Below, in pieces: positions 1 to 11,879 of a stretch of DNA of 64,000 nucleotides. The notes under the pieces were generated by a model, which made no database searches, was not told the origin of the DNA, and was given only the letters and a program-made list of their open reading frames with translations. How positions within the stretch are numbered: position 1 is the stretch's first letter; each line of letters starts with the position of its first letter. The stretch covers positions 62,563,355-62,627,354 of the forward strand of contig OY978525.1 in assembly GCA_963854835.1 (NCBI GenBank). The letters are read 5' to 3'. Position numbers and translations under genes: made by a program. This stretch comes from Megamerina dolium. Taxonomy: Eukaryota; Arthropoda; Insecta; Diptera; Megamerinidae.

Positions 1-1350
1 TTCTGCGTCGTCCAAAATCGGGTTCCAAATATAACACCTTCTTAGCTGGAGCGTGTTTTTCCATTCGCTCGACATGACTTAGAAAGCACAGCTGCAGAAT
101 TTTAATGCGCTTTACTACGTCAGTGTCGACATACACCTCATACAGCACATACAGACAGACATCAACGCAAATAGGTCCAAAAATCTTGCGTAGGACATAT
201 CTCGAAAATTCCGAACATTCTCTCATCTGAGGTGGAAATTGTCCAAGCCTAGGCGCCATTTGTAAGGAGAGGGGGCTCGATTTCTCAATTGCTTGCTTAG
301 CCAAAAGCAGCACCCGTTTGCAAGAGTGATCCTTTGCAATATTTCCAGGCTCTCATCAATACTGGTGTTAACTGCTGGTTCCAAGATAGACAAAGTCTTT
401 CACTACTTCAAAAGCATAGTTATCAACAGTGCGTGCTTTGCAAGACGCCGGGACTCTTTATTTGTTGACACTAGGTACTTCGTCTTGCCCTCGTTCATCA
501 TAAGAATCACCCGATGCGACTCATGCCAATTATGTCAATGTCATGCATACGCTAACAGCATGTAACTTTGTTGAGCCATTATGCCGTAGAATAGTATTAT
601 TTGTCCATAATAAGATTGAAGAAGTCGCACAATAACGAATAGCTTTTGTCTGATACCCTGTTCGGTATTAAACAGCGGGGAGAGGTTCTTCCGACTTTCA
701 CTACACAACGGGAGTTATACAGTGTCATTCTGCAAAGACGAATAATCCTCTCAAGAATACCGAACTCAGACATTGTTGTGTAGAGGCAATCCCTTACCGG
801 ACTGTAGAAAGCGTCTTTGTAATCAATAAATATCTTATGCGTGTCGGTCTGTTTCTCTTAGGTCTTTTCTAGGATTTGGCACAGTGTTCTGCATAAGCAT
901 AAGCAGATCACTCAGCCGATCTGATAGTCGAGTGGTAAAAACATTTGCCTTCTCTAGTGACTGCAGCTTATTTACATCAAGTTTTCTCTCTGTAGGACTT
1001 GGTCCGTTCTTTACGACACATAAACGTGTACGCACCTTACTTGCAACAAGAAAGTGATCCGAATCGATGTTGGTACCACCGATCGATTTCAATCACACTG
1101 GAGGCATGCCATCCGTCGATCACTACGTGATCAATTTGGTTTTTCGTTCGTTGATCTGCAGATAGACACGTCGCTTTATGTATGTCGATTTATTGAAATC
1201 CGGTACTACCATGTTTCGTGCTGCGGAGAAGTCGATTAGCCTCATTCCGTTAACGGAATATGAAGACTGAAATTTCCGACAGTTGGACGAAAGGTACTTT
1301 TTTACCCACACTGGTATTAAAGCCGCTAATCATGATTTTGCGAGCGCATA
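1..1350 (-). mobile_element. RTE-like non-LTR retrotransposon, broken copy a
   Basis: Reading the minus strand from right to left gives an APE endonuclease piece (about 1350-870, with motifs such as GMRLIDFSAARNMV and NIDSDHFLVASKV), then, after an internal deletion near 835-870, reverse-transcriptase palm and C-terminal segments (about 835-1) that match the plus-strand copy at 1735-4795. Much of the RT between endonuclease and palm is missing and no reading frame is continuous. The endonuclease keeps the SDH-type catalytic motif that the 1735-4795 copy has lost. The 3' end lies beyond the left edge. Clade naming (RTE-like, often annotated as craniofacial-development-protein-2-like) is from family knowledge. 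Confidence 0.8.
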
Positions 1351-1389
1351 CCGTTCAAAATACTAATACTGTCAAAAGTTTAAACAACC

Positions 1390-1564
<175 letters not shown>

Positions 1565-1734
1565 TCTGGTGGTGTTTTCGCAAGGTAACGTGTCTAACTG
1601 CCTGTCTGGCAGTTAACACGTGTCTAACACTGGCTGTCATGTAGTTTGATCTGAGCGCTATGTGATGATACCTTTATCATGTAGTCATGTAGCTTGCCCT
1701 GCTTACTATGTGACGGCGCTTTCATTATTATTAA

Positions 1735-4700
1735 TGGGGGCCCTCCGTGTGGCGACCACCGGGCAACGTCTTCCTGGCACCCGCTGGGAGGCGGCTGAAG
1801 TGAGTGGCGAAAATCTCCTCGGTTAGAGGTTGTGCGTTGGGTTTGGGACCCCCCACATAAAAAAATTCCCCAGTGAAGGAAAATATAACGCCTCGGATAA
1901 GGACTACCGCTATTGTTGATGACCCCCGCAAACGAAAAAAGGACCATGACCACCACCTGGACCACCTGGAATGTCTGGTCCCTTTATATTGAGGGTGCCT
2001 CTATCCAGCTGGTTGACGTCCTCCAAAAATACAGAGCTGACATCACCGCTCTCCAGGAAATTCGATGGACGGGACAGGGCTGCTCCAAAAGAGCGTCCTG
2101 TGACATCTACTACAGTTGCCATGCTGAAAGGCACGAATTAGGATGTGGATTTTTGGTCAGCAAGAGACTACGACATCTTGTCTCACAGTTCACGCCTGTG
2201 AACGAACGGCTGGCCACAATCCTCATCAAGGCAAAATTCTTCAACATCAGCCTTATATGTGCCTACGCTCCGACGGATGAGAAGGACAATGTGACCAAGG
2301 AGAGCTTCTTTCAGCGCCTCGAAGAAGCTTATCACCGCTGCCCCCGCCACGATATCAAAATCGTGCTTGGCGACTTTAATGCCAGGGTGGGCAAGGAAGG
2401 TACCTTTGGTTCAACTGTCGGAAAATTCAGCCTCCACCAGAACACCTCCGATAACGGAATGAGGCTGATCGACTTCGCCGCAGCACGAAACATGGTAATT
2501 GGTGGTACCAGATTCCAGCATCTCGACATCCACAAAGCGACATGGCTGTCTCCAGATCAACGTACAAGAATCCAAATTGATCATGTGGTGATTGACGGAA
2601 GGCATGCTGCCAGTGTGATGGACGTGAAATCGATCCGTGGGGCCAACATCGACTCGAATCACTACCTTGTTGCAGCTAAGGTGCGCACACGCTTATGTGT
2701 TGCAAATAACAAGAGAAGTCCCACACAGAGAAAGCTCGACGTCAGTAAGCTGTGATCACCAGAGACAGCAGATGCATTTTCCACTCGACTATCGGATCTG
2801 CTTATGCAGAACACTCCCCAACTTGATGATACATGCGCTCGGTGGACACATATATCCCACTCCATGACTACTGCTGCCGAGGAGGTAATCGGTTATTACC
2901 GGCCTCTGAGGAATGAGTGGTATGATCAGGAGTGTCGCGACGCTACCACAGAGAAAGACGCCGCCTATAGAAAAACCCTGCGTGCAGGCGCAACGCGAGC
3001 TGTTAAGGAGCGGTACAGAGAGAAAAGGAGTGCAGAGAGATGTCTTTTCAGGCGCAAGAAGAGGGAGTTAGAAAGACGCGAGTGTGAGGAGATAGAGATG
3101 TGTACCGACAAGAATGAGACTCGAAAACTCTTCGAAAATATCAAGCGCCTGAGTGGAGGTTTAAATCCCGGAGCCTCTTCTTGTCGTGATGGAAATGGGA
3201 ATCTGGTTACAGATGTCCAAAGTGTACTGAGCCTATGGAGGGAACACTTCTCCACGTTACTGAATGGCGATGCTACGAACAATTTCGCCAGTGGAGGAGA
3301 TTGCCCGGTAACCCCAATTGCAGATGATGGTGTTGATATTCCACCACCCGACTATGACGAGGTTGAAACGGCCATTTTAAGGCTGAAGAACAACAAAGCT
3401 GCAGGTGCTGATGGCCTGCCTGCCGAGTTGTTTAACACCGGAGGCGATGAGCTGCTCACCCGCATGCACTAGCTCATAAGCAGAATATGGTCGGATGAAA
3501 GCATGCCTGATGATTGGAGGCTCATTGTTCTCTGTCCTGTACATAAAAAAGGAGACCCCACAATTTGCGCCAACTACCGTGGAATAAGTCTCCTGAGCAT
3601 CGCATACAAGGTTCTATCGAGCGTACTGTGTGAAAGGTTGAAGCCTATGCTCAGCAACCTGATTGGACCTTATCAGTGTGGCTTCAGACCTGGTAAATCC
3701 ACCATCGACCAGATTTTCACATTGCGCCAAATCCTGGAGAAGACCCAAGAAAAACAGATCGACACACACCACCTATTTGTTGATTATAAAGCCGCTTTCG
3801 ACAGTCCGGTGAATGATTACCTCTACGCAACAATGTCTGAGTTCGGTATTCCCGCAAAGCATTCGCATTCGACTTTGTAGAATGACACTGCAGAACTCCC
3901 GTTGTGGGAAGGATCTCTCCGCACCGTTTAATACCGAACGGGGTTTCAGACAAGGTGATTCGTTATCGTGCGACTTCTTCAATCTTATTATGGAGAAAAT
4001 AATACGAGCTGCTGATCTACGGCATAATGGCACTATCTTCAACAAAAGTGTCATGCTGTTAGCGTATACCGACGATACAGTGCAGCATTCTCAGAGTATC
4101 TAGTGTCAACAAACAGAGTCCCAGCGTCTTGGACAGCACGTCACTGTTGACAACTACGCTTTTGAAGTAGTAAGTAAGTTCTCTATCTTGGAACCAGCAT
4201 TAACAGCAGTAATGACGTCAGCTTGGAGATCATGCGTAGGATAACTCTTGCTAACAGGTGTTACTTTGGGCTGAGTAAGCAATTGAGAAGTCGAGCCCTC
4301 TCTCGAAGAACGAAAACTACACTCTACAAGTCTCTCATTATGCCCGTCCTAACATATGGCGCTGAAGCCTGGACAATTTCCACCTCGGATGAGCGAATGC
4401 TTGTAGTTTTCGAGAGAAAAGTCCTACGCAAGATCTTTGTACCTATTTGCGTTGGTGGCGAGTACCGAATAAGGTACAACCATGAGCTGTACGAGCTGAA
4501 TGCCGATATTGACGTAGTAAAGCGCATGAAAATCCAGCGGCTGCGCTGGCTAGGTCATGTCGAGCGAATGGAAGAACACGCTCCGGCTAAGAAGGTGTTA
4601 TATTCGGAACCCGCTGGAGGACGGCGCAGAAGAGGAAGACCAAACCTCCGGTGGAAAAACCAAGTACTGGAGAACCTGACGGCGCTTGGAATTTCTAACT

Positions 4701-4795
4701 GGCGCCAGCTAGCGAAGAACAGTGATGGCTGGCGAAGCATGTTATTTTCGGCTTAAATCGATTTTCGGTTGTTATGGCCACATAAGAAGAAGAAG
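1735..4795 (+). mobile_element. RTE-like non-LTR retrotransposon, nearly full-length copy b
   Basis: This is the most complete copy of the family in the window. A roughly 180-bp leader (shared with minus-strand copies ending near 11215 and 31870) is followed by one long pol-like frame with endonuclease, reverse transcriptase and C-terminal region, and then a short 3' tail of GAA/AAG triplets at 4783-4795. The short 3' UTR and simple-repeat tail fit RTE-type elements. No clear target-site duplication was found. Confidence 0.85.
1913..4756 (+). pseudogene. Endonuclease-reverse transcriptase polyprotein of RTE-like copy b
   Basis: The protein would nick target DNA and prime reverse transcription of the element RNA. 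Endonuclease (about 1950-2750) shows WNVWSL, ALQEIRW, LGDFNARVG and a final NIDSNHYLV motif in which the usual catalytic Asp of SDH is Asn. Reverse transcriptase (about 3300-4080) shows PDDWR, GFRPGKST, FVDYKAAFD and LAYTDD, a variant of YADD. The C-terminal part (4223-4756) has TYGAEAWTI and RLRWLGHVERM. In-frame stops lie at 2753-2755 and 3470-3472; there are frameshifts near 3850 and between 4103 and 4223. The frame before and after the first two stops is the same, so these are point nonsense changes. It cannot make a full protein. Confidence 0.85.
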
Positions 4796-4796
4796 G

Positions 4797-5070
4797 TTAA
4801 CCGTTGGGAAAAGCTAAAGTTGTTACATCACTAATTCAGTCGTCGATGGAAATAAGTATCTGAAGGATCTACACAAAAGGTACAAATAGAAACACCCATT
4901 GAAAGAACTTCAAGAAGGAGAATTCGTCGTCATAAAGGACGAACTACTTCCTCCAATCGGGTGGTGTCTTGTCCGAATTTTAAAGCTGCATCGCGTGTAC
5001 TCAAAATGGCGTTATAAGTTAAGCGCAAGCTTTTAAAGCTCAAATTATCTGATACTTCCCTCTAATGTTG
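4797..5070 (+). pseudogene. BEL/Pao pol fragment, integrase C-terminal (DUF5641-like) region
   Basis: Broken frames give RRWEKLKLLHH, a YLKDLHKRYK-like segment and GEFVVIKDELLPPIGWCLVRI, the usual C-terminal module of BEL/Pao integrase where a conserved LPP-x-x-W-x-L-x-R-I pattern follows a VVIKD strand. Stops interrupt the segment. It abuts the end of the RTE-like copy on its left and a BEL gag piece on its right. Confidence 0.65.
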
Positions 5071-5084
5071 TGTCAGCTTTCAAG

Positions 5085-5700
5085 ATAAATACTTGCCAAT
5101 TGTGCCATCAGAAGCATGCGCTTCGTTTGTTTCAGAGAGATGCAGCCACCCCAGTGTAAACGCGTCGTAAAGGCGCAAAAGTAATGCGAGATCGCATACA
5201 ACTGCAGAGTGTGATTCACCAGGCAGTTGCAAAAAGTGTGGACTTGGCCGCCATACGCTGCTGCACATCGACGCACCAGCAAACACCAAACGACGTCCAC
5301 AGCCGATGCGGGAACGGAAGGGTTCCAATACGAAGTCTGGTGCCGCTTCTCGACACCAGCAGCAAGCCCGGAAGCCGACTCAACCTAACCCGAAAAGGGC
5401 GGATAATGCGAGAGAACACCGTGGCGTCGAGTCCCGAAGCCGAGCCATCCGAAAAACGACTACCGGACTTCAAACAAGAGGGCGACAAACACCCAATTTG
5501 CTGGAGGCGGCAGTTAAAACCTTGGATGGGCTCCGCAAGGCCCTTAATGTTGCACTCGTGCAAGGGGCCGGGATGTTTAGGCCACCCTGTGCTAGTACCA
5601 TCTATTGTCGGCAGATGGCGCTGTCTACGTTGATTGGACACTTCGTCTGTATGGCGAAGGTGTTGATTCTTCGGCAACGATTGCGAGTTTTTTCATGGCG
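5085..5700 (+). pseudogene. BEL/Pao gag C-terminal fragment with zinc-knuckle remnants
   Basis: Translation yields CQLCHQKHALRLF and, in another frame, SCKKCGLGRHTLLHIDAP, the tandem zinc-finger pattern typical of BEL/Pao Gag. It is followed by a basic Gln/Arg-rich stretch. One cysteine position is degraded and the frame changes between the two knuckles. The order here, pol C-terminus then gag in the same direction, is the reverse of an intact element, so these pieces come from two copies or a rearranged one. Confidence 0.55.
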
Positions 5701-5861
5701 GATTTTTTCATTTAGTCTTTTTTTTGTTTATAATTATTATTTTTACGGATTGAATATTTAAAACTTTGTAAAATTAAATTAATTTGAAATTTGTTAAATT
5801 TGGAATACTCAGTGAGCGGTGAAAGTAATTACATTAACGTTGAAATTAATATTGAAAGAAA

Positions 5862-6065
5862 ACGATGATGCACAGGCCTTACAATATCTGTAACCGATTC
5901 ATTCTCTTCATATTTCTTCACAATTTTGCCAATTGCTTGCGTAGTTGGACGATTATGTAAACCATAATCTCCTCTTAAAGCACGATATGTGGCTGTGGCA
6001 GAATCACCATTTTTGTAGTAGGCTTTTACAATTTTAATGCGTTGTGCGATATTTAAGCGATCCAT
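5862..6065 (-). pseudogene. Mariner-type transposase N-terminal helix-turn-helix fragment
   Basis: From a Met at 6065 the minus strand reads MDRLNIAQRIKIVKAYYKNG, then an alternating basic and hydrophobic helix pattern ending TDIVRPVHHR. This is the HTH region (DUF4817-like) at the N-terminus of a class of mariner-related transposases, which binds the terminal repeat. No catalytic domain follows and the frame ends at 5829. Whether it belongs to the same family as the mariner remnants at 7127 or 24744 cannot be told, since those keep only C-terminal coding. Confidence 0.55.
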
Positions 6066-6419
6066 TTTCGCAAATGTCAGACTTTGAACTGAAAAAGAAA
6101 GAAATTGTTTTAACAACTCAGTTTGACAGATGTCGAATACCAGCCCTATACTTTTGAAACCGCGAAATGGATAACCCTTTACATATTACTCAAGAATGAT
6201 AGAGATAGAAGATTGCGTCATACGAAGGATTTGTGTGCGTTGTGACGTAACACTGAAATATCTGCGAGAGAAATGACAAAACAATAATATTATAATGAAA
6301 TTTGGTTACGAAAAGAAATACAAATCAAAAATGTCATACTTAATTTTGTTTGGAAATTATTGTTTTTATTTATGGAAAAACGAAAATCGAACTAGCCACA
6401 AAATTTGGCATGGAAAATT

Positions 6420-7015
6420 ATGAACTCTCCAATAGCCAAACTTATACCAGTTACAACACCCAATAACGATTATAGAACTATTGGGATCTACCCATTTATT
6501 GCCAAAATTCTCGTTTCTGTAACTCTTCTTCAGCGCTTATTTCTCTACTGATAGAAAATGTGACGTCAGAGTGACGTCATTCTCAACTATTGTGTTTCTG
6601 TAAGTGTGGTGCATAGATTTTTGAATCTCAACTAGTTGAAATATTCTAAGTTACTCTGTTGCAAAAGAGAACTGCAACAGCCAGTTGAGAAAGAACAACG
6701 TCAGCAGCAGTAGAGAAGTTCTCCATTGAGTTACATAAACGAGCTGCTTGAACAACGAATATATCATTATCCGTCTGGATTCAGAACAAATCGTAGTCGT
6801 ATCACTGTCCTAATCGATGTCGTCGAAAATATACGTAGTAAACTGGATAGCAAATGTGTGACGCTGTTATCCCGTCTTGATCATTCCAAAGCGTTTGAAT
6901 CAGTTGACCATGATTTTCTATGCTTAAAATGAAATAACTTACCAAAATGAAACAACAAACCTTTTGAGGTCTTACCTCACAGATAAATCTCAAGCAGTAT
7001 TCGTAGGTGATATAT
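6420..7015 (+). pseudogene. Non-LTR reverse transcriptase fragment, a family different from the RTE-like copies
   Basis: Two coding pieces are recognisable: about 6422-6545 (KLIPVTTPN, DYRTIGIYPFIAKIL) and 6726-7015 (YPSGFRTNRS, HSKAFESVDHDFL, SYLTDKSQAVFVGD). They correspond to RT blocks of CR1/I/jockey-like elements (DYRPIS, SGFRP, DFSKAFD, SYL). Between them lies roughly 180 bp with no RT similarity, perhaps an insertion. The YADD box is missing. Confidence 0.6.
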
Positions 7016-7126
7016 TGATATATTCATATGGTAAACACAAGTGGAACTGTAAATTCATTTCCTTAATAACTTTCAATGATTTATTGAAATTGTGATGTTT
7101 GGTTATGCTGTATAAAGAGGTATATA

Positions 7127-7543
7127 CGAAAGCGGTTCCAGAACTACCCGACCTGACATATAGATGGCGGCAGTAGTTTGAAAAAAATTACTTTTGTGAA
7201 AAATGGCAACCTTATAAAACATATGTTTTAAGTTTCAAGTCGCCTCGTTGTTTAGTATTTATTGGAGTCATCGAAAGTTAACGACCTCAGTGAATTTGTA
7301 AACATGGAAAATATTGGTCACCGTCCACCTCTTTATTGCAAACAATGAAGAGGTGGAGTCTGCGTTAGATGGCTATTTTAATTAGCTAGACAATTCATAC
7401 TATAAACAGGGTATCGAAGCTACAGAATATCGCTGGGAAAATTGTATAGAGCTGAAATGAGATTATGTTGAGAAATAAAGAAAAATGTTCCCAAATTTAT
7501 TGTATTTTCTTTGTTAGGTCGGGTAGTTCTGAGACCGCCCTCG
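7127..7543 (+). mobile_element. Internally deleted mariner element with terminal inverted repeats
   Basis: About 30-bp imperfect terminal inverted repeats share AGAACTACCCGACCT at both ends and are bounded by TA at 7125-7126 and 7544-7545, the Tc1/mariner target duplication. Inside, about 7350-7480, a broken frame reads like a mariner transposase C-terminus (YYKQGIEA, EYRWENCIELK, DYVEK). The 417-bp length means most of the transposase gene is gone. Confidence 0.75.
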
Positions 7544-7771
7544 TACTAAAGAGCCGAATTACCTGTTTAGTAAGCTGCAGTTTACATGATCTACCTGTCT
7601 TACTCTTATCAACTTAGACCATTGAAGCATGTTACTTTAACGTCTTAGCATCAAATTTTTGGATTTGCCACACGTCCTGGGAACTCTATAACTCTTAATA
7701 TTATATTAGGGTTACGAGAAATGCACTGCATTTTAGAAATAATCGTGAATTTTTTATCTGATTATAATTAA

Positions 7772-8199
7772 TAGAGGTTTGCACGATTCAGTGCATTTGG
7801 CTGTGCATTTTTAAATTATGTTATACATTTGCAACAAACTGTGAGCATATCTCAGGAGTGCACAATGGGTACATCATTCTAAATTCAAAAAATTCCTTGA
7901 AACAGCTGGAAAATCGGCAGGTTCAATCATAAACAAAATGGGTCCATTTCTTATTGGGTTCAGACCGCTTAATTTAAAAAAGTTTGCTTCTTCCATTTTA
8001 ACACGTCAAATGTCAGCTGTTTAATATGCACATACACAAAAGCAGTTTATGCTCCAGGGTTGACGCATTGTAATTTTGCGAAATAGGAGCACAACCATAT
8101 GTATATATTTTGTTATTGTAAACTACAAAAAAGCATGAATAATTTGCTCATACTCAAACGCACAGCCAAATACTCGTACACTGAATCGTGAAACCCTTA
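7772..8199. repeat. MITE-like element with imperfect terminal inverted repeats
   Basis: The left end contains CACGATTCAGTG followed by ATTTGGCTGTGC. The right end carries the same two blocks in inverse orientation, spaced slightly farther apart. The interior is AT-rich and non-coding. No unambiguous target duplication was found, so the superfamily is left open. Confidence 0.6.
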
Positions 8200-8444
8200 A
8201 CATTTCATTGTCTGTCTGGTGTACGGATTCAACTTTGGTGTACGGTAACCTTGTTTCAAATTTGTTTTTAAATTATTCACAAATTAATTTTTTTTTCTGC
8301 CTAGCTGAAGAGTCGCCAAGTTTCAAACCCAACTAACGAAAATAATACTGGAGATCAGGAGATCTCAATGTCAGGAAGGATAAATTGTAACATAATGCAT
8401 AATTTATTTATCGTATTACCTTGTCTATACCTTATTTACTTACT

Positions 8445-8850
8445 TATGCGGCCATTACAGGCCGCACCCAGCACGATCTTTCTGTCGTTAGCTTGCATCC
8501 GTTAGAAATTCCATGCGCTGACAAGTTCGCAAGTACTTAGTCTTTCCAACGGAAGTCTGTCTCTTCTGCGTCGTCCACCAGCCAGTACCGAATATAACAC
8601 CTTTTTAGCTGGAGCGTGTTCTTCCATTTACTCAACATGACCTAGCCAGCAAGGATGCTGAATTTAAATGCGCTTTACTATCTTGGTGTCGGCATACAGC
8701 TCATAGTTGTACCTTATTCGATACTCGCCACCAACGCAAATAAGTCCAAATCTTCCGTAGGCCTTTTCTCTAGAAAACTCCTAACACTCTCTCATCTGAG
8801 GTGGAAATTGTCCAAGCTTTGGTGCTGAATGTGAGGAAAGTGTTGCCGGT
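8445..8850 (-). mobile_element. RTE-like non-LTR element, 3' fragment (copy c)
   Basis: On the minus strand this matches the C-terminal coding region and 3' end of the 1735-4795 copy: the RLRWLGHVER-equivalent area, the CGAGTATCGAATAAGG block and the TGGCCGC-type 3' terminus. It is 5' truncated and frame-broken. Confidence 0.75.
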
Positions 8851-9793
8851 AGGTTGCCTACTGGTAAGGCCTTAATTCACAATATACGATTAGTTTAGTT
8901 TTACAATATTTGTCTGTATGTTTTTAGATTTTAATTGTTTCTTTTTAATTGTAATAAATTATATTTTTTTTTTAATTTTGGGATTTGAGGGAAAATACGA
9001 CAAAAATAACACGCACTGCAAAACGTACTTGATAGTCTTAAAAAGAATAAAAACATAAGAAAAACTACATAGGAACTGATAAGAAAATATATTTTACTTT
9101 TAGAGAAAATAATAGAAAGGCAAAGAGAGAGAGAGAAAGAGTGCGTGGAAGGAAGTAAGCGCAATAAAAAAAGAGAGAGTGGGAGAAAAGAAATACAAAT
9201 GAGCGTAAATAGCGGAATAGGAAGAGCCGTGATACATGGTTATGCCAAATGGCCATCTCCACCTATTCCCCCCAATTCACCCCAAAAACACAATGGCAGT
9301 GCTACGCCATGGTGTTTTTCTTTTTTTTGTTATATTATTGTTATATTTTCTACCACTTTTCGACCAAAATTGATTATGTTTAAAAATATAAAATAATATA
9401 ATAATAAGTAAATATTTTGATTTTCTGATGTTTGATGAAAAGGTCATGAGTCTTCTTTACGAAAATGAATACTTTTTGGGAAGATTTACCGAAATCATAC
9501 CTTTGAAACCATAACTGTTGTTAATATAATATATCTTTGAAACCAAAAAAAAAATCTTCAGAAAATCTTCTTTATAGGACCCCTTCCTATGTTATGCCTA
9601 TGTAGAAAATTTATTTCTGGATTCTAAGTAAAATCGGTACACTCTAATGTATATATGCTGACTTATATATATATACGTTTTCACTTATATAATTATTGTA
9701 AGTACGATAAGTAAGATTCATTCGAATAAAGGCGCTTCAGTAGAGGACAACTTGCCTTATTTCGCAAGAGGCTTAGATGACGCCATCATCAAA
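8851..9793. other. Non-coding stretch
   Basis: AT-rich DNA with a GA-rich block at about 9118-9200 and short T and A runs. The open frames are low complexity and I see no gene or element in them. Confidence 0.5.
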
Positions 9794-9997
9794 TCATTTA
9801 TCGTTTGGAATGTCGCCAACGCTTACATTTAGTCCACAAATAGCAGCAACTCTCTTCTCGGTTAGTGTTAAAATGTACTGGTTGTACGCAGACCCCCCCC
9901 CCCCAGTTACTCTTCTGCCCGACTTGTGAGCCAGTTTCTTCTGGATACACACCTTCCACTCGGACCTCTCCTGAATATAATCAATTCTCATAACCAA
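9794..9997 (-). pseudogene. Myb/SANT-like (zeste-type) DNA-binding domain fragment
   Basis: The minus strand reads SEWKVCIQKKLAHKSGRR, then VTGGGGSAYN and TEKRVAAICGL, resembling the W-K-x(n)-KKKLA...TGGG...E-x-x-V-x-x-L pattern of Myb/SANT-like domains often carried by Harbinger-type transposons. A run of ten C residues at about 9894-9903 codes the Gly run. Only the second half of the domain is present. A remnant of a transposon accessory gene is the likeliest reading. Confidence 0.35.
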
Positions 9998-10314
9998 AAT
10001 AAAATTTTATCTAAAGTACTAATCTAATCTAGTCTAATTTACAGCATTAATCGAATTTCCAACTAAATTCTTTCATTTGCCCATACCCAATTTGCTCACT
10101 CACAAGTTGTTCTGAAATCGTTAAAAGAAATATCAAAGAATTCATTTTGTTGTGAAATCGTAAAAATCGAATTTCATTACACGGCAATTGGTACTATGTC
10201 AAATTCGAAAGTGAAAACGAAACACATCACAGGCCAAATCGGTTTCGCATGTTATTTCGTACAAATCTATCACATGCCTGACTGTTTGCGAATGTCACGA
10301 AAATGGTTGACTTA
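9998..10314. other. Non-coding stretch
   Basis: AT-rich sequence with no recognisable gene, repeat boundary or RNA. Confidence 0.5.
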
Positions 10315-11215
10315 TCAGGTCTGAAGCCACTTCCAAACAATACTCACGATAAGATTTTGTACACGATATTCAGGGGTCTTATACCATGGTAGTTGAACCA
10401 AATGTACAAAGAACACTGAGCCTCCAATCATCATGTTTTCGTCCGGCCATATTCTACTTATGAGCTTGTGCATGCAGGCAAGCAGCTCATCGCCTCCAGT
10501 CCTAAGCAACGTGGAAGACAGATAATATGCAGTTGTAGATTTGTAGTTCTTCAGCATTATAATAGCTGCTTTGACCTCGACATGGTCGGTTGCTGGTATT
10601 CGGGCAATCTCCTCCACTGGCAGAATTGTTCGTAATCTCGCTATTCAATTACTTGGTGAAATTTTTCTCCATAGACTCAGTGTACTCTGGACATCTGTCA
10701 CCAGATTCGTATTTTTATTACGGCAAATCGGGCTCCAGAATTTAAGCAGCCACATAAGGACCTTTTATTCTCAACAAATTTTCGAATTTCATTCTTGTCT
10801 CTATTTATTTCTACCTACTCAAACTCGCGTTTTCTAGTTGTCTCTTCTTGCATTTGAAAACCGTCTGTCCGCACTCTTTTCCCTCTGTAACGCTCCCTAA
10901 TGGTTCGTGTGGTGCTATTAATTACCATGTTTCGTGCTGACTTGCCCACCCTGGCATTAAAGTCGACGAGCACGATTTTGATGGAGCTGAAAGATGCTCT
11001 CCACACAGACGTGCACGAATTATTTCCAGCTAATCGCAATTGTAATTTATACGTCACGGTCCTTTTTCGTTTGCGGGGGTCACCAACAAAAGGGGTAGTG
11101 TGCTTCCGAAGCATGTTGCAACTTTCCAACGGGGCAGAGTTTTTATGTGGTGGCTTCCAAGCTTAACGCACAACCTCCGACCGAGAAAACTCTCGCATTC
11201 ATAACAAGTAAATAT
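10315..11215 (-). mobile_element. RTE-like non-LTR element, rearranged copy d
   Basis: The minus strand holds an RT piece (GGDELLACMHKLISRIW, about 10615-10315), linker region pieces (10630-10900), a short endonuclease piece with FNARVGKSARNM and the 5' leader with CCCCCGCAAACG up to about 11215. Large parts of endonuclease and RT are deleted and the frame is broken repeatedly. Confidence 0.7.
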
Positions 11216-11722
11216 GTTGAAGAAAGGTGTTGTTTAGCAAAAGTTAATGGGAATCGTCCACACATTGTACCCATCCATAGGCATATGGGCGATCCTGGAT
11301 ATTTTGAAGAATATGTGAAATGCTATCTTACCTAAAGAAAGCAAGCCCGTTAAACGTGTGTACATATCTTTTGCTCATTCTCATACGTGATTATTTTGAT
11401 ATAATGTACCATTGTCGAGTCCAAAAGTCCAAGTCTTTGTAATTAAAAATCCGTTTCAAACCAGTCACTGCTTTGGGCACCATACTCTAGCAATACGTCA
11501 AAAATCAAGTTACTAAGCAAATTAATAGGTAGAGTCTACATGTATATTTGGAATCAGCCACCTGAAATTTCATTGAAATTAAAGAATTATTTCGATTTTT
11601 GTCCGCGCATATGTAAATTCAATATTTCACAAATAATTACGTTTTGTGAGCTATATTTTCACATTTAAATTTTATTTGAGATATGCCATAATGTTTATAG
11701 TATATTTTGTTCTTTCCCATAG
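11216..11722. other. Probable intron sequence upstream of the host exons
   Basis: AT-rich with no recognisable element. It ends in a TTCTTTCCCATAG acceptor immediately before the exon at 11723. A short frame around 11220-11333 (HRHMGDPGYFEEYVKCYLT) was not identified. Confidence 0.45.
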
Positions 11723-11879
11723 CCTCAAAACAGAGCCAAACTCTTACAAGCATCCTTTATTGATGGTGTCATTTATTGCAAAGTCCAACCTGATTCTGTA
11801 GCGAATGTGAAAAATAAAATGTTTGATTTGATCAACAGTAAATATCATCTCCTATTGGCTTCCGGTTCAAGTATTAAAG
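11723..11879 (+). CDS. Exon: end of DOMON domain
   Basis: Begins in phase 0 after CCCATAG and ends one base into a codon before GTTTCT. It encodes about 52 residues including LLQASFIDGVIYCKV and FDLINSKYHLLLASGSS, the closing beta strands of a DOMON domain. Confidence 0.75.

Noticed and set aside
9145..9396. 83-codon plus-strand frame at the GA-rich block
   Set aside because: Low complexity at the start, no motif, and no splice or promoter support.
11147..11335. Harbinger-like transposase from DPGYFEEYVKCYLT
   Set aside because: Too short and too weak, and its first half overlaps the RTE-like leader on the other strand.
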